From: Azohydromonas lata NBRC 102462
GTDB taxonomy: Bacteria; Pseudomonadota; Gammaproteobacteria; Burkholderiales; Burkholderiaceae_C
Direction: 5' to 3'
DNA: 64,000 nt
Assembly (NCBI RefSeq): GCF_001571085.1
Contig: NZ_BCTC01000013.1
Coordinates: forward strand, 30,131-94,130
Under the pieces are notes generated by a model that worked only from the letters and a program-made list of their open reading frames with translations, was not told where the DNA came from and made no database searches. Position 1 is the first letter of the stretch. Every line of letters begins with the position of its first letter. A program made the translations under genes and the position numbers. Positions 36,269-45,447 of the stretch are shown one piece after another.

Positions 36269-37314
36269 GCCTGGGCCCCTTCGGAGGTTTGGACGGCGGC
36301 TTGCGCGGCGGCGCGCTGGCCGGCGATGAGGCGCAGCGCGTATTCGGCCGCTTCCACCACGCTGTCGGCGTTGGCGATGCCCTGGCCGGCGATGTCGAAG
36401 GCCGTGCCGTGGTCCACCGAGGTGCGCAGGATGGGCAGGCCCAGCGTGATGTTCACGCCGCTGATGGCCTGCCATTTACCCGTGTTGGGGTCCACGTTGA
36501 AGCCCAGCAGCTTCACGGGGATGTGGCCCTGGTCGTGGAACATGGCCACCACGGCGTCGTACTGGCGGGCGCGCAGCTTGATGAACACCGTGTCGCCCGG
36601 GATGGGGCCGACCAGCCCGCGCTCGGCGTATTCCTGGATGACGGGGGCGATGACGGCGTCGTCCTCCGTGCCCAGGATGCCGCCCTCGCCGCAGTGCGGG
36701 TTCAGGCCGGCGACGGCCACGCGCGGCTGGGCTATGCCCAGGGCGCGCATGGCGTCCAGCGTGACGTCGAAGACGCGGCGCAGGCGCTGCGGCGTGATGC
36801 GCTTGGGCACGTCGGCCAGGGCGCAGTGGGTGGTGACGTGCGTGACGCGCATGTCGCCGTGGGCCAGCATCATCACGGCGTCGCGCTGGCCGGTGAGGTG
36901 GGCCAGCAGCTCGGTGTGGCCTTCGAAGTGGTGGCCGGCGAGGTGCAGCGCCTCCTTGGACAGCGGCCCGGTGACGATGGCGTCCGCCGTGCCGCCCTGG
37001 ACCATGCGCGTGGCGCGTTCCACCGCGCGGTAGGCCCACTCGCCGCCCGCGGCGGCCACCTGGCCGATGACGATGGGCGCCTCCACCGGGCCCACGTCCA
37101 CCATGCGGTAGAAGGCGTTGCCTTGCTCGTCCGTCGCGGGCAGCTTCAGCAGCGCTTCAGCCTGCGCCATGGCGGCGGCGCTGCCCAGGACGATGAACTC
37201 GGCGCGGCCGGCGCGCACCAGGCCGGCCATCTCGCGGGTGGCCTTGGCAATGATCTCGGGGCCGATGCCGGCGGGATCGCCCATCGTGAAGGCCAGGCGT
37301 ATCGGGGTGCTCAT
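36265..37314 (-). CDS. pdxA2: 4-phospho-D-threonate/erythronate dehydrogenase (PdxA2 family)
   Basis: A 349-residue PdxA-family dehydrogenase. Visible are F-T-M-G-D-P-A-G-I-G-P-E near the N-terminus, the metal/substrate His residues in G-H-T-E-L-L-A, and N-P-H-C-G-E-G-G and M-F-H-D-Q-G-H. PdxA2 enzymes oxidise and decarboxylate 4-phospho-D-threonate or 4-phospho-D-erythronate to dihydroxyacetone phosphate. That reading, rather than vitamin B6 synthesis, rests on the divergent dtnK-type kinase and DeoR regulator. An in-frame ATG at 37326 is an alternative start; neither has a strong ribosome-binding site. First gene of the operon. Confidence 0.9.
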   Translation of the reverse strand: MSTPIRLAFTMGDPAGIGPEIIAKATREMAGLVRAGRAEFIVLGSAAAMAQAEALLKLPATDEQGNAFYRMVDVGPVEAPIVIGQVAAAGGEWAYRAVERATRMVQGGTADAIVTGPLSKEALHLAGHHFEGHTELLAHLTGQRDAVMMLAHGDMRVTHVTTHCALADVPKRITPQRLRRVFDVTLDAMRALGIAQPRVAVAGLNPHCGEGGILGTEDDAVIAPVIQEYAERGLVGPIPGDTVFIKLRARQYDAVVAMFHDQGHIPVKLLGFNVDPNTGKWQAISGVNITLGLPILRTSVDHGTAFDIAGQGIANADSVVEAAEYALRLIAGQRAAAQAAVQTSEGAQA

Positions 37315-37474
37315 GTGGCGGTCCATTCGTTGTCGGTGGGGTGGGAGTCAGGCGGCGCGGGGAGCGGCACCTTGGGCGACGGCCGGCGCGAGGCTGCGCG
37401 ACTTTGGAACTTTGTGATCGTTCATGGCGTTGTCTCCGTCGTTGTGGTGACCGGCCGGGCCCTCTGTGTGGAGC

Positions 37475-37518
37475 TTTGTGGAAGCCGATGAGTGAATTGA
37501 ATCATAAAACTCCACAAA
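37475..37518. promoter_or_regulatory. Candidate operator between pdxA2 and the DeoR gene
   Basis: An inverted pair TTTGTGGA (37475-37482) and TCCACAAA (37511-37518) lies in the AT-rich divergent promoter region. The DeoR-family regulator encoded next door could bind it and repress both directions. Assigned by symmetry and position only. Confidence 0.4.
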
Positions 37519-37585
37519 AGATCAACAACCATCACGATCTATCAGGTGCTGTGGCATGATTTGCCGCATTCGCCAGGAAAACGCC

Positions 37586-38410
37586 ATGTCCACGACTTCT
37601 GACTCCCTTGCCACGATGGACTCGCCCTTGCTGCCTGCGCAGCGGCGGCATCGCATCGTGGATTTCCTGCGCGTGCACGGCGCGGTGACGATTGGCCAGT
37701 TGGAGCAGGCGCTGGGCGCGTCGATTTCGACGCTGCGGCGCGACCTGGACGCGCTGGCGGCCGAGGGCGTGGTGGACCGCACGCACGGCGGTGCGCTGCT
37801 GCGCCAGCAGGCGCCGGAATACGCCACCTTCGAGCCGGACCCGGTGGCGGCGGCCGAGCTGTCGCCGCGCGAGAAGGCGGCCATAGGCGAGGCGGCGGCC
37901 GAGGCGCTGGAGCCTCGTCAAAGCGTCATCTTTGACAGCGGCACGACGGTGCTGGAAGCCGCGCGCGCGGCCGTGCGCCGCCAGATTCCGCTGACCGCCG
38001 TGACCAACGACCTCGTGATCGCGCAGGTGCTGGGCAAATCGCCGCTGGTGCAGGTGCACATGCTGGGCGGGATGCTGCGCCCCGGGAGCACGACCATCCT
38101 GGGCCAGACGCTGGTGGACCAGGCGTCCTCCCTGCGCGCCGACGTGCTGCTGCTGGGCGCGCACGCGGTGACGGACGACGTGATCTCCGAGACCTCCGCC
38201 GAGCTGGCCGGCGTGAAGCGGGCGCTGATGAAGGCGGCCAACGCGACGCGGCTGCTGGTGGACAGCTCGAAATTCCGGCCGCGCGCCTTCATGCAGATCG
38301 CGTCGCTGGGCGACGTGGCTGAAGTGATCACCGACAGCGGCCTGCCCGCCGCCGAGGAGGAGCGCCTGCGCGCCCTCCACCTGAAACTGACCGTGGTGAA
38401 GGCCCGCTGA
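37586..38410 (+). CDS. DeoR-family transcriptional regulator of the sugar-acid cluster
   Basis: A 274-residue DeoR/GlpR-type repressor. The winged helix-turn-helix near residues 15-70 includes R-R-H-R-I-V-D-F-L, the recognition region S-I-S-T-L-R-R-D-L-D-A-L, and G-V-V-D-R-T-H-G-G-A. The C-terminal sugar-phosphate-sensing (DeoRC) domain has D-S-G-T-T-V-L-E near 115-122. The ATG at 37586 follows CCAGGAAAACGCC and is preferred over one at 37556. It overlaps the kinase start by 1 bp (TGATG) and is divergent from pdxA2, so a phosphorylated sugar-acid intermediate probably relieves repression. Confidence 0.92.
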   Translation: MSTTSDSLATMDSPLLPAQRRHRIVDFLRVHGAVTIGQLEQALGASISTLRRDLDALAAEGVVDRTHGGALLRQQAPEYATFEPDPVAAAELSPREKAAIGEAAAEALEPRQSVIFDSGTTVLEAARAAVRRQIPLTAVTNDLVIAQVLGKSPLVQVHMLGGMLRPGSTTILGQTLVDQASSLRADVLLLGAHAVTDDVISETSAELAGVKRALMKAANATRLLVDSSKFRPRAFMQIASLGDVAEVITDSGLPAAEEERLRALHLKLTVVKAR

Positions 38411-39480
38411 TGAAGACGCTGCGCATCCTGGCTGACGATCTAACTGGCGCCCTGGACTGCGCCGCCGCCTTTGGCGCGGGGGTGCCGGTGCACCTGGGGG
38501 CGCCCGCTGCGGACCAGCCCGCGGCCGGCATAGACATCGTCGCCACCGCCACGCGCGACGTGCCGGTGGCCGATCTGCCCGCGCTGCTGACTCCCAGCGT
38601 GGCTTGGCTGCACGGCGCGGGCATCGCTTTCAAGAAGGTGGACAGCCTGCTGCGCGGCAACACGTTTGCGGAAGTGGATTACCTCGCCCGGCAGGGCGGC
38701 TTCGAGCGCATCGTCTTCGCCCCAGCCTTTCCCGCACAGGGGCGGGTGACGGAGGGCGGCCGGCAGTGGGTGGTGAAGGCGGATGACTCCCGGTCGCCGG
38801 TCGGCCCGGAAAGCATCGCCCAGGCGCTGGTGGGCGACGTGCCCGTGTGGGTGCCGGACGTGCGCTCTGACGCGGACATGGACGCGGTGGTCGCGCTGGC
38901 CTTGAAGCCCGAGACCGCGCGCTGGCTGTGGTGCGGCAGCGCCGGCCTGGCGCACGCGATGGCGCGCGGGCTGGATTTGGATGTACCCGCCGCGACGCCC
39001 GCCAGCGAGCGCGGCATGGGCGCGCCCATGCTGGTGAGCGCGAGCCACCACCCCGTTTCGCGCGAGCAGTGGCGCGTGCTGCGCGCCTCGCGTTGGGCGG
39101 ATGAATGCCACGCGGGCGCAAAGCCGGAAACCCTGCGGCGGGCGGCGGAGGGCTATCCGCGGCTGATTGATTTATCCCCGCAGGAAATGATCACGGCCGA
39201 CCAAGCCGCCGCGCTGCTGGAACGGCAAGCCGCCCTAATCGCGGAAAACGCGCCTCGGCCTGGGGCGCTGGTGATCGTGGGCGGAGATACCTTGCTGGCG
39301 ATGTGCCGGGCGCTGGGGGCTTCGGGGTTGGTTTCCGAAACTGCGATGGACAGGGCGGGGTGGGGCTGTGCGCGGATGGTGGGAGGGAAATGGGATGGGG
39401 TGGTTTGCCATACCCGTTCTGGCGCCTTCGGTGGGGCTGAGGATTTATTGCAGGTAATTGAAGGAATAGCCGCGGTTTAA
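38410..39480 (+). CDS. dtnK: Four-carbon acid sugar kinase (D-threonate/D-erythronate kinase type)
   Basis: A 356-residue member of the DUF1537 kinase family. The N-terminal signature I-L-A-D-D-L-T-G-A-L-D, the middle F-K-K-V-D-S-L-L-R-G-N and the C-terminal nucleotide region V-I-V-G-G-D-T are clear. DtnK phosphorylates D-threonate (DenK the erythronate) at C4, making the PdxA2 substrate. It is shorter than the ~420 residues I expect for the family but keeps both ends. Translation is coupled to the DeoR gene. The threonate/erythronate preference cannot be read from sequence. Confidence 0.88.
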   Translation: MKTLRILADDLTGALDCAAAFGAGVPVHLGAPAADQPAAGIDIVATATRDVPVADLPALLTPSVAWLHGAGIAFKKVDSLLRGNTFAEVDYLARQGGFERIVFAPAFPAQGRVTEGGRQWVVKADDSRSPVGPESIAQALVGDVPVWVPDVRSDADMDAVVALALKPETARWLWCGSAGLAHAMARGLDLDVPAATPASERGMGAPMLVSASHHPVSREQWRVLRASRWADECHAGAKPETLRRAAEGYPRLIDLSPQEMITADQAAALLERQAALIAENAPRPGALVIVGGDTLLAMCRALGASGLVSETAMDRAGWGCARMVGGKWDGVVCHTRSGAFGGAEDLLQVIEGIAAV

Positions 39481-39717
39481 TGCTGCAGCATCTAGGTGAG
39501 CGGACACACAAGAGGACAACGATAAGGGCTTGGTGCCGGATTGGCTGTCCCGCTGTTTGCCGAATACTTATTGGTGTGGCAAAGCGCTCTGTGCCCCTTG
39601 CTGCAGCGCCACGTTGCGGTATCCGGACCGCCATGCAAGGAAAAGCAGTCATGCTGCATAGACTACTTGGAGTTGCCGCACCACGCGGTGCGCCTCCTTG
39701 GATTGGATGCCGAAATG

Positions 39718-39741
39718 GTCGCTGGCCAAATCCAGCGACCT
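39718..39741. other. Small hairpin in the gap after dtnK
   Basis: A perfect 9-bp stem (GGTCGCTGG / CCAGCGACC) with a 6-nt loop, between the convergent ends of dtnK and the VOC gene. It has no T run, so it is only a possible terminator. The rest of the ~280-bp gap (39481-39762) shows no gene. Confidence 0.4.
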
Positions 39742-39762
39742 ACATAGGGAAGAGTGGCCAAG

Positions 39763-40149
39763 TTACGTAGCAGCCAGATTCTCGTGAATGCAAAGGTAAT
39801 TGCCTTCGGTATCCTTGAACCAGGCTGCTTTCTCAGCACCAAGCACGCAGACGTGGTTTACGGTTTTCAGACCCGGGAAGTCGTAGTCTTCAAAAACCAC
39901 ACCAGCACGTTTCAATTCTTGGATTTCGGCAGCGATATCAGACACCTGGAAACTGATGGCCGTATGGTCAGCCTTTGTGCCCTCAGCCTTGGGAAACAAA
40001 GCCAATGTGCTGCCCCCCACCCTATAGACAAACTTGCCATCGGGTTGCAAGCCGCCGGGCTGCAGGCCCAGGCAAGTTTCATAGAAGGCACGCGCCCTGG
40101 CCATGTCCTTGACCGGCAACATCGTAGTGACGGAGGCATTGGACAACAT
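39763..40149 (-). CDS. VOC (glyoxalase/bleomycin-resistance) family protein
   Basis: A 128-residue single-domain vicinal-oxygen-chelate protein: beta-alpha-beta-beta-beta modules with L-P-V-K-D-M-A-R-A-R-A-F-Y-E near the start and a C-terminal W-F-K-D-T-E-G-N-Y-L-C-I-H-E carrying the usual metal Glu. The ATG at 40149 follows AAAGGACTACCT, a good ribosome-binding site. Such proteins may be lyases, dioxygenases or drug-binding proteins; the specific role is not evident. It stands alone. Confidence 0.87.
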   Translation of the reverse strand: MLSNASVTTMLPVKDMARARAFYETCLGLQPGGLQPDGKFVYRVGGSTLALFPKAEGTKADHTAISFQVSDIAAEIQELKRAGVVFEDYDFPGLKTVNHVCVLGAEKAAWFKDTEGNYLCIHENLAAT

Positions 40150-40556
40150 AGGTAGTCCTTTCACGCAGACCGGCAGTAGCGCGTGGCGACAAGCCCGCTT
40201 GCTCGGCCGAAAGAAAAGCATAGGTCCGTCATCCCTGAGATGCCAGTCGCCAGTACCGGCATCACGCCTGCATGGGGACTTCCAACATGAACATCGACAA
40301 ATCCGGCCGATAACGGTCGGACGCAAATAGATGCCAGCGGTTTGCTCCTGGCCGGAGGCGAGCTTTCATATCAAGATATTCTGTGTATGCATTGCATCTG
40401 GAAATGAAAATGTGAGTTTTTCATGATGTCGCCTGAAAATTAAGCCACGCCTTTTGAGAAAACCGGTTGTCTTGACAGCGAATGAACTGCGTAGGCAGTG
40501 GCGAAAAAATCAAGGCTTTGCGGGCTTTGCCATTGAGGCTGTTTGTGACCGGTCTA
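40150..40556. other. Gene-free region
   Basis: About 400 bases without a convincing gene. An AT-rich stretch (40370-40440) could hold the promoter of the minus-strand VOC gene or simply reflect older foreign DNA. No known RNA or repeat was recognised. Confidence 0.4.
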
Positions 40557-41462
40557 TCAAGCTTTCTGCCTCCCCCTCACAAACTCCACAAACGCCCTCA
40601 ACGCCCCTGGCAAATACTTCCCGCTCGGGAAATAAAGAAACGGCCCCGTAAACCCCGCCCACCAGTCCTCCAGTACCGGCACCAGCGCTCCGCTGTCCAG
40701 ATGGGGCTTGAGCCAGCCCTCGAACAAATGAATGACGCCGCACCCCGCCACCGCCGCGTCGATGGCGAGCTCGACGCCGCCGCTGATGCGCACGATCAGC
40801 GGGCCGTCCGGGTCCACCGTCACGGTTTCGCCGTTGCGCTGGAATTCCCAGGCCGGCATGGCGCCGCTGGCGAAACGGCCGCGCAGGCAGGCGTGCTGCA
40901 GCAGGTCGCGCGGGTGCGTCGGCCGGCCGCGCCGCTCCAGATAAGCGGGTGAGGCGGCCGTCGCCACGCGCTGGCGGCGCGGGCCTATGGGGATGGCCAC
41001 CATGTCCTGCTCCAGCCGCTCCTCGTAGCGGATGCCCGCGTCGCAGCCGGCGGCCACCACATCGACAAAACTTTCCTCCACCACCACGTCCAGCCGGATG
41101 TCGGGATAGGCGGCCAGAAAGGGCGGTACCAGCGCCGGCAGTACCAGGCGCGCCGCGCTGGCCGGCACGTTCAGCCGCAAGGTGCCCGCGGGCCGGTCGC
41201 GGAAACCGTTCACCTCGTCCAGCGCGGCTTCCACCGCGCCCAACGCCGGTTGCAGACGCTCCAGCAGCCGCGCTCCTGCCTCGGTGGGCACCACGCTGCG
41301 CGTGGTCCGGTGCAGCAGCCGCACACCCAGGCGCGCCTCCAGCCGGCGCATCGCTTCACTGAGGCTGGACGCGCTCACGCCGCCCGCGCGCGCCGCCTCC
41401 CGAAAGCCACCCGCCTTCGCCACGGCCACGAAGGCCGCCAAGTCGTCCAAGGGTTCCGCCAC
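40557..41462 (-). CDS. LysR-family transcriptional regulator
   Basis: A 301-residue LysR regulator. The N-terminal helix-turn-helix (D-D-L-A-A-F-V-A-V-A-K-A-G-G-F-R-E-A-A-R) is followed by the effector domain. The GTG at 41462 is preceded by GGGAGGACTC and begins at the usual distance from the helix-turn-helix. ATGs further upstream (41597) would run into the divergent promoter. It is divergent from the aldo/keto reductase gene, which it most likely controls. Confidence 0.9.
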   Translation of the reverse strand: MAEPLDDLAAFVAVAKAGGFREAARAGGVSASSLSEAMRRLEARLGVRLLHRTTRSVVPTEAGARLLERLQPALGAVEAALDEVNGFRDRPAGTLRLNVPASAARLVLPALVPPFLAAYPDIRLDVVVEESFVDVVAAGCDAGIRYEERLEQDMVAIPIGPRRQRVATAASPAYLERRGRPTHPRDLLQHACLRGRFASGAMPAWEFQRNGETVTVDPDGPLIVRISGGVELAIDAAVAGCGVIHLFEGWLKPHLDSGALVPVLEDWWAGFTGPFLYFPSGKYLPGALRAFVEFVRGRQKA

Positions 41463-41571
41463 GAGTCCTCCCGCGCATTGTTCGGATTGGCGCACAGCCC
41501 GTGCGCATTGGGCCGTCTTATCGCACGACCCAGGGCTGCCTACAGTCCGCCTCATCGCAAAGGAGACGCAC

Positions 41572-42453
41572 ATGAACGCACTGGACCCGGCAGGCACTTA
41601 TCGAATCGGCACCCGCACCGTCAGGCGCCTGGGCTACGGCGCCATGCAGCTCGCGGGGCCGGGCGTGTTCGGCCCGCCCAAGGACCGCGCCTCGGCCGTG
41701 GCCGTGCTGCGCGCCGCCGTGGAAAACGGCGTCGATCACATAGACACCAGCGATTTCTATGGCCCGCACGTCACCAACCAGATCATTCGGGAGGCGTTGT
41801 TCCCCTACCGCGACGACCTGCTCATCGTCACCAAGGTCGGCGCCCGGCGCGGGGCGGACGGCGCCTGGCTGCCCGCGCTGTCGGCGGCGGAGCTGACCCA
41901 GGCGGTGCACGACAACCTGCGCCACCTCGGCCTGGACGTGCTGGAGGTCGTCAACCTGCGCAGCATGTTGGGTGTCCACGGCCCGCAGGAGGGTTCGCTG
42001 GAAGCGCCGCTCACAGCGCTGGCCGAGCTGCAGCGCCAGGGGCTGATCCACCACATCGGCCTGAGCAACGTCACCGCACGGCAGGTGCAGGAGGCGCGCC
42101 GCCTCTGCGCCATCGCCTGCGTGCAGAACCATTTCAACCTCGTGCACCGCGCGGACGACGCTCTCGTCGATTCACTGGCCCGCGAGGGCACGGCTTACGT
42201 GCCCTTCTTCCCGCTGGGCGGCTTCACGCCTCTGCAGTCCGGCTCGCTGTCCGCCGTGGCCAATGAACTGGGCGCCAGCCCCCTGCAGGTCGCGCTGGCC
42301 TGGCTGCTGCAGCGCTCGCCCAATCTGGTGCTCATCCCCGGCACCTCGTCGGTGGAGCACCTGCGGCAGAACCTGGCAGCGGCTGAGCTGAAGTTGCCCA
42401 AGGAGGCGGTGGAGCGCCTCGAAGCCCTGGCCCAGCCGGCCGAGGCCCACTGA
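41572..42453 (+). CDS. Aldo/keto reductase
   Basis: A 293-residue NADPH-dependent aldo/keto reductase (TIM barrel). The active-site Asp is in H-I-D-T-S-D-F-Y-G (catalytic Asp and Tyr), and a conserved late segment reads L-I-P-G-T-S-S-V-E-H-L. The usual catalytic His region reads V-V-N-L-R-S, so His is replaced (the family often has Asn/His variation here). The start follows AAAGGAGACGCAC. Paired with a divergent LysR gene, a common detoxification arrangement; substrate unknown. Confidence 0.9.
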   Translation: MNALDPAGTYRIGTRTVRRLGYGAMQLAGPGVFGPPKDRASAVAVLRAAVENGVDHIDTSDFYGPHVTNQIIREALFPYRDDLLIVTKVGARRGADGAWLPALSAAELTQAVHDNLRHLGLDVLEVVNLRSMLGVHGPQEGSLEAPLTALAELQRQGLIHHIGLSNVTARQVQEARRLCAIACVQNHFNLVHRADDALVDSLAREGTAYVPFFPLGGFTPLQSGSLSAVANELGASPLQVALAWLLQRSPNLVLIPGTSSVEHLRQNLAAAELKLPKEAVERLEALAQPAEAH

Positions 42454-42842
42454 GCCCTGGCTGGCCCCGGCAAGGCCGAAGGCCGGAGCTTCGCGGCGCC
42501 CGGACAGGCGCCCGTGGCTGGGTATCCATCAATCTCTTGAATCCCGGTGGTGGAGTTTCATATCGGTAATTAAATGGGGCGCTGGAGGCTTGTTCCGACG
42601 TCGTCGCCTTGTTTTTGATGCCAGTTCATTGTCGTTCTGAACCAACCCGTGCCATGGGTTTTGAGTTTGCATCGTGGCACTTATGAGAAGGACTTCATAA
42701 ATTCATTGAAGGCGCCAAAAAATTCATGTTCTAATGGGTGTGTTCCTCGTGGAATTCTCGGCTGCAATATTGATACATATCAAAATGTTTAATGGGGTTC
42801 AAAGAAGATAATTCGTTCCTCAGTTTTCTTGTGTACTCGATC
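42454..42842. other. AT-rich upstream region of the PEP-CTERM gene
   Basis: No gene in ~390 bases. GC drops sharply after about 42520, matching the low-GC gene that follows. A clear sigma-54 (-24/-12) site, often found before PEP-CTERM genes, was looked for and not found. Confidence 0.45.
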
Positions 42843-43475
42843 ATGAAAAATATTCTTTTTGCCTGCTCTCTTGCTGTTTCTACACTGCACGCGAATGCAA
42901 CCCTTTTGACGTTTGACGATATTCCCGGTGGTAGTGTTGTCGGTCAGCTTGGTCCAATACCGGCGTATAAGGGGTATACGTTTGGATCTATGAATAGTGA
43001 AAAATATCTTGATGTGAGCAGGCTTGATTGGATCGATACGAATAGCAGCGGTAGCAGATGGAGCCGATATGGAGCCGTCAGTGGGGACTTCACCATGATC
43101 AATAACTATCGCGGCATTGGCGTCATCAAGGCTGTGGACGCCTCCGAATTTACGTTTGATGGATTGTGGGCAAGAATATGGGACTATTACTCATATCCGG
43201 ACCCCAGGGTTTATGTGCGCGGCTTCAATGATGGAGTACAGGTTTGGTCGGAGTTGGTCAACTTGACGGAAACTTTTCAATACGTCGCTGGAATGACCGG
43301 CGCCATCGATGAATTGCGCCTTGATTTTGGCGAATCTTTCATCGTTGATAACTTGTCGCTCAGTGCTTACACGCCGCCCCCCAGCGCCGTCCCGGAACCG
43401 GGCTCCTTGGCATTGGTCAGCCTGGGCTTCGCCGGTTGTGTTTTGGGGCGTCGGCGCAAATGGGTTAAATCCTGA
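42843..43475 (+). CDS. PEP-CTERM sorting-domain protein
   Basis: A 210-residue exported protein. It has a Sec signal peptide (residues 1-19, likely cleavage after A-N-A) and a mature beta-rich domain of unknown fold. The C-terminal PEP-CTERM anchor at about 183-210 has V-P-E-P-G-S, a hydrophobic stretch and the basic tail G-R-R-R-K. Exosortase recognises this signal and processes it at the inner membrane, usually in strains making exopolysaccharide. No exosortase gene is in the window. The ATG at 42843 gives the signal peptide; the in-frame ATG at 42792 would spoil it. GC is clearly lower than in the neighbours, suggesting later acquisition. Confidence 0.88.
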   Translation: MKNILFACSLAVSTLHANATLLTFDDIPGGSVVGQLGPIPAYKGYTFGSMNSEKYLDVSRLDWIDTNSSGSRWSRYGAVSGDFTMINNYRGIGVIKAVDASEFTFDGLWARIWDYYSYPDPRVYVRGFNDGVQVWSELVNLTETFQYVAGMTGAIDELRLDFGESFIVDNLSLSAYTPPPSAVPEPGSLALVSLGFAGCVLGRRRKWVKS

Positions 43476-43595
43476 TTTTTCAGGTGCCGCGTGCCTGGCG
43501 CACGCGGCATTTTGCAAATGAGGCTTTGCCGGCCTCGCAATAAACGCTTCTTGAGTTTTTGCTGTTGCCGGGTGTACCCGTGCAGTGGCGTCGCG

Positions 43596-43609
43596 TTGAT
43601 TCGCGTCAA
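43596..43609. promoter_or_regulatory. FNR/Anr-type box upstream of hcp
   Basis: TTGATTCGCGTCAA matches TTGAT-N4-ATCAA with one mismatch (GTCAA in the right half). It lies 144 bp before the hcp start. hcp-hcr operons are classically activated by FNR/Dnr-type regulators under anoxia or nitric oxide, so this is a likely control site. Confidence 0.6.
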
Positions 43610-43752
43610 GTCGCCAGGCATTTCTTCCTCCCCATCCCAAATCCTTGAACTGCTTCAAGGATTCCCCCCGCTCCTGTTGCGTACCTTCCGCCCCCGCCGT
43701 TCGCCAGAAACGGCACGCCATCACGGACAACACCACAGAGAGCCTTTTCCGC

Positions 43753-45423
43753 ATGTTCTGCTACCAATGTGAACAGACCGCCCGCACCGAAACCTCGACC
43801 GGCTGCGCTTCCGAACGCGGCCACTGCGGCAAGGACGCCACCACGGCCGATCTGCAGGACTTGCTGATCCACGCCACCAAGGGCATCGCCCAATACGCCG
43901 GCCGCCTGCGCGCCCTGAACGCGCCGGACCGCGAGGCCGACGCCTTCATCCTCTACGCGCTGTTCACGACGCTCACCAACGTCAACTTCAATGCCGCCCG
44001 CTTCGTCACGCTGCTGAAGGAAGCCGCCACCCTGCGCGACGCCGTGCGCGCTCGCTACGAGGCCGCCGCCCGCGCCGCCGGCCAGGAGCCGGAAGCGCTC
44101 ACCTCCGCCGCCGCCACCTGGCAGCCCGCCGCCGACCAGGCCGGGCTGCTGCTGCAGGCCGCCGACGTGGGCATCAACGCCGGGCTGGAGCAGGTGGGTG
44201 CCGACGTCATCGGCCTGCGCGCGCTGCTGCTGTACGGCCTCAAGGGCGTCTGCGCCTACGCCCATCACGCCTACGTGCTGGGCCAGGCGCGCGAGACCGT
44301 GTTTGCCGGCATCGAGCACGCGCTGGACTTCCTGGCGCAAGACCCGGCCGACATCCCCGCGCTGCTGGGCGAGTCGCTGGCCCTGGGCACGCTCAACCTG
44401 CAAGTCATGGAGATGCTGGACGCCGCCAACACCGGCAACTTCGGCACCCCGCAGCCCACCGCCGTGCGCGTCACGCCCGTGGCGGGCAAGGCCATCCTGG
44501 TCTCCGGCCACGACCTGGGCGACCTCCACGCCCTGCTGGAGCAGACCAAGGACAGCGGCATCCAGATCTACACCCACGGCGAGATGCTCCCGGCCCACGC
44601 CTACCCGGCGCTCAAGGCCTACCCGCACCTGGCGGGCAACTACGGCGGCGCCTGGCAGGACCAGCAACTGGACTTCGCCAACTTCCCCGGCCCCGTGCTG
44701 ATGACCAGCAACTGCATCATCGAGCCGCTGCCCGCCTACCGCCAACGCATCTTCACCACCGGCCCCGTCGGCTGGCCCGGCGTGCGCCACCTGGAAAACC
44801 ACCAGTTCGCGCAAGTCATCCAGGCCGCCAAGGCGCTGCCCGGCTTCAAGGCCACCGAGCCTGAGCAGACCATCACCGTCGGCTTCGGCCGCGACGCCGT
44901 GCTGGGCGTGGCCGGTGCGGTGATCGACGCCGTCAAGGGCGGCGCCATCAAGCACTTCTATTTGATAGGCGGCTGCGACGGCGCCGCCCCCGGCCGCAAC
45001 TACTACAGCGACTTCGCCACCCAGGCGCCGCAGGACACCGTGGTCATGACGCTGGGCTGCGCCAAGTACCGCTTCAACCGGCACGAGTTCGGCGACATCG
45101 GCGGCATCCCGCGCTTGCTGGACATCGGCCAGTGCAACGACGCCTACTCGGCCATCAAGATCGCCTCGGCGCTGGCCGAAGCGTTCGAGTGCGGCGTGAA
45201 CGACCTGCCGCTGTCGCTGGTGATCTCCTGGTTCGAGCAGAAGGCCGCCGCCGTGCTGCTGACGCTGCTGGCGCTGGGCATCCGCAACATCCGCCTGGGC
45301 CCCACGCTGCCGGCCTTCCTCACGCCCAACCTGCTGGGCGTGCTGGTCGAGAAGTTCGGCATCCAGCCCATCGGCGAGGCGCAGGCCGACATCCGCAAGA
45401 CGCTGCAGCTCGAAGCGGCCTGA
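43753..45423 (+). CDS. hcp: Hybrid cluster protein (hydroxylamine/NO reductase)
   Basis: A 556-residue Hcp. The N-terminal cysteines at 3, 6, 18 and 25 (C-x2-C-x11-C-x6-C) are the class II pattern. The residues holding the hybrid 4Fe-2O-2S cluster lie in the C-terminal half ([20 protein letters not shown]). Hcp reduces nitric oxide to nitrous oxide at low concentrations and can reduce hydroxylamine, protecting anaerobic cells from nitrosative stress. Its partner reductase gene follows after 24 bp. An FNR-type box sits upstream. Confidence 0.96.
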   Translation: MFCYQCEQTARTETSTGCASERGHCGKDATTADLQDLLIHATKGIAQYAGRLRALNAPDREADAFILYALFTTLTNVNFNAARFVTLLKEAATLRDAVRARYEAAARAAGQEPEALTSAAATWQPAADQAGLLLQAADVGINAGLEQVGADVIGLRALLLYGLKGVCAYAHHAYVLGQARETVFAGIEHALDFLAQDPADIPALLGESLALGTLNLQVMEMLDAANTGNFGTPQPTAVRVTPVAGKAILVSGHDLGDLHALLEQTKDSGIQIYTHGEMLPAHAYPALKAYPHLAGNYGGAWQDQQLDFANFPGPVLMTSNCIIEPLPAYRQRIFTTGPVGWPGVRHLENHQFAQVIQAAKALPGFKATEPEQTITVGFGRDAVLGVAGAVIDAVKGGAIKHFYLIGGCDGAAPGRNYYSDFATQAPQDTVVMTLGCAKYRFNRHEFGDIGGIPRLLDIGQCNDAYSAIKIASALAEAFECGVNDLPLSLVISWFEQKAAAVLLTLLALGIRNIRLGPTLPAFLTPNLLGVLVEKFGIQPIGEAQADIRKTLQLEAA

Positions 45424-45447
45424 CGCGCCAGGCGAAGGACGAGACCG

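Noticed and set aside
42660..42720. Sigma-54 promoter before the PEP-CTERM gene
   Set aside because: A TGGCAC-like start is present near 42675 but the GC element 10 bp downstream is missing.
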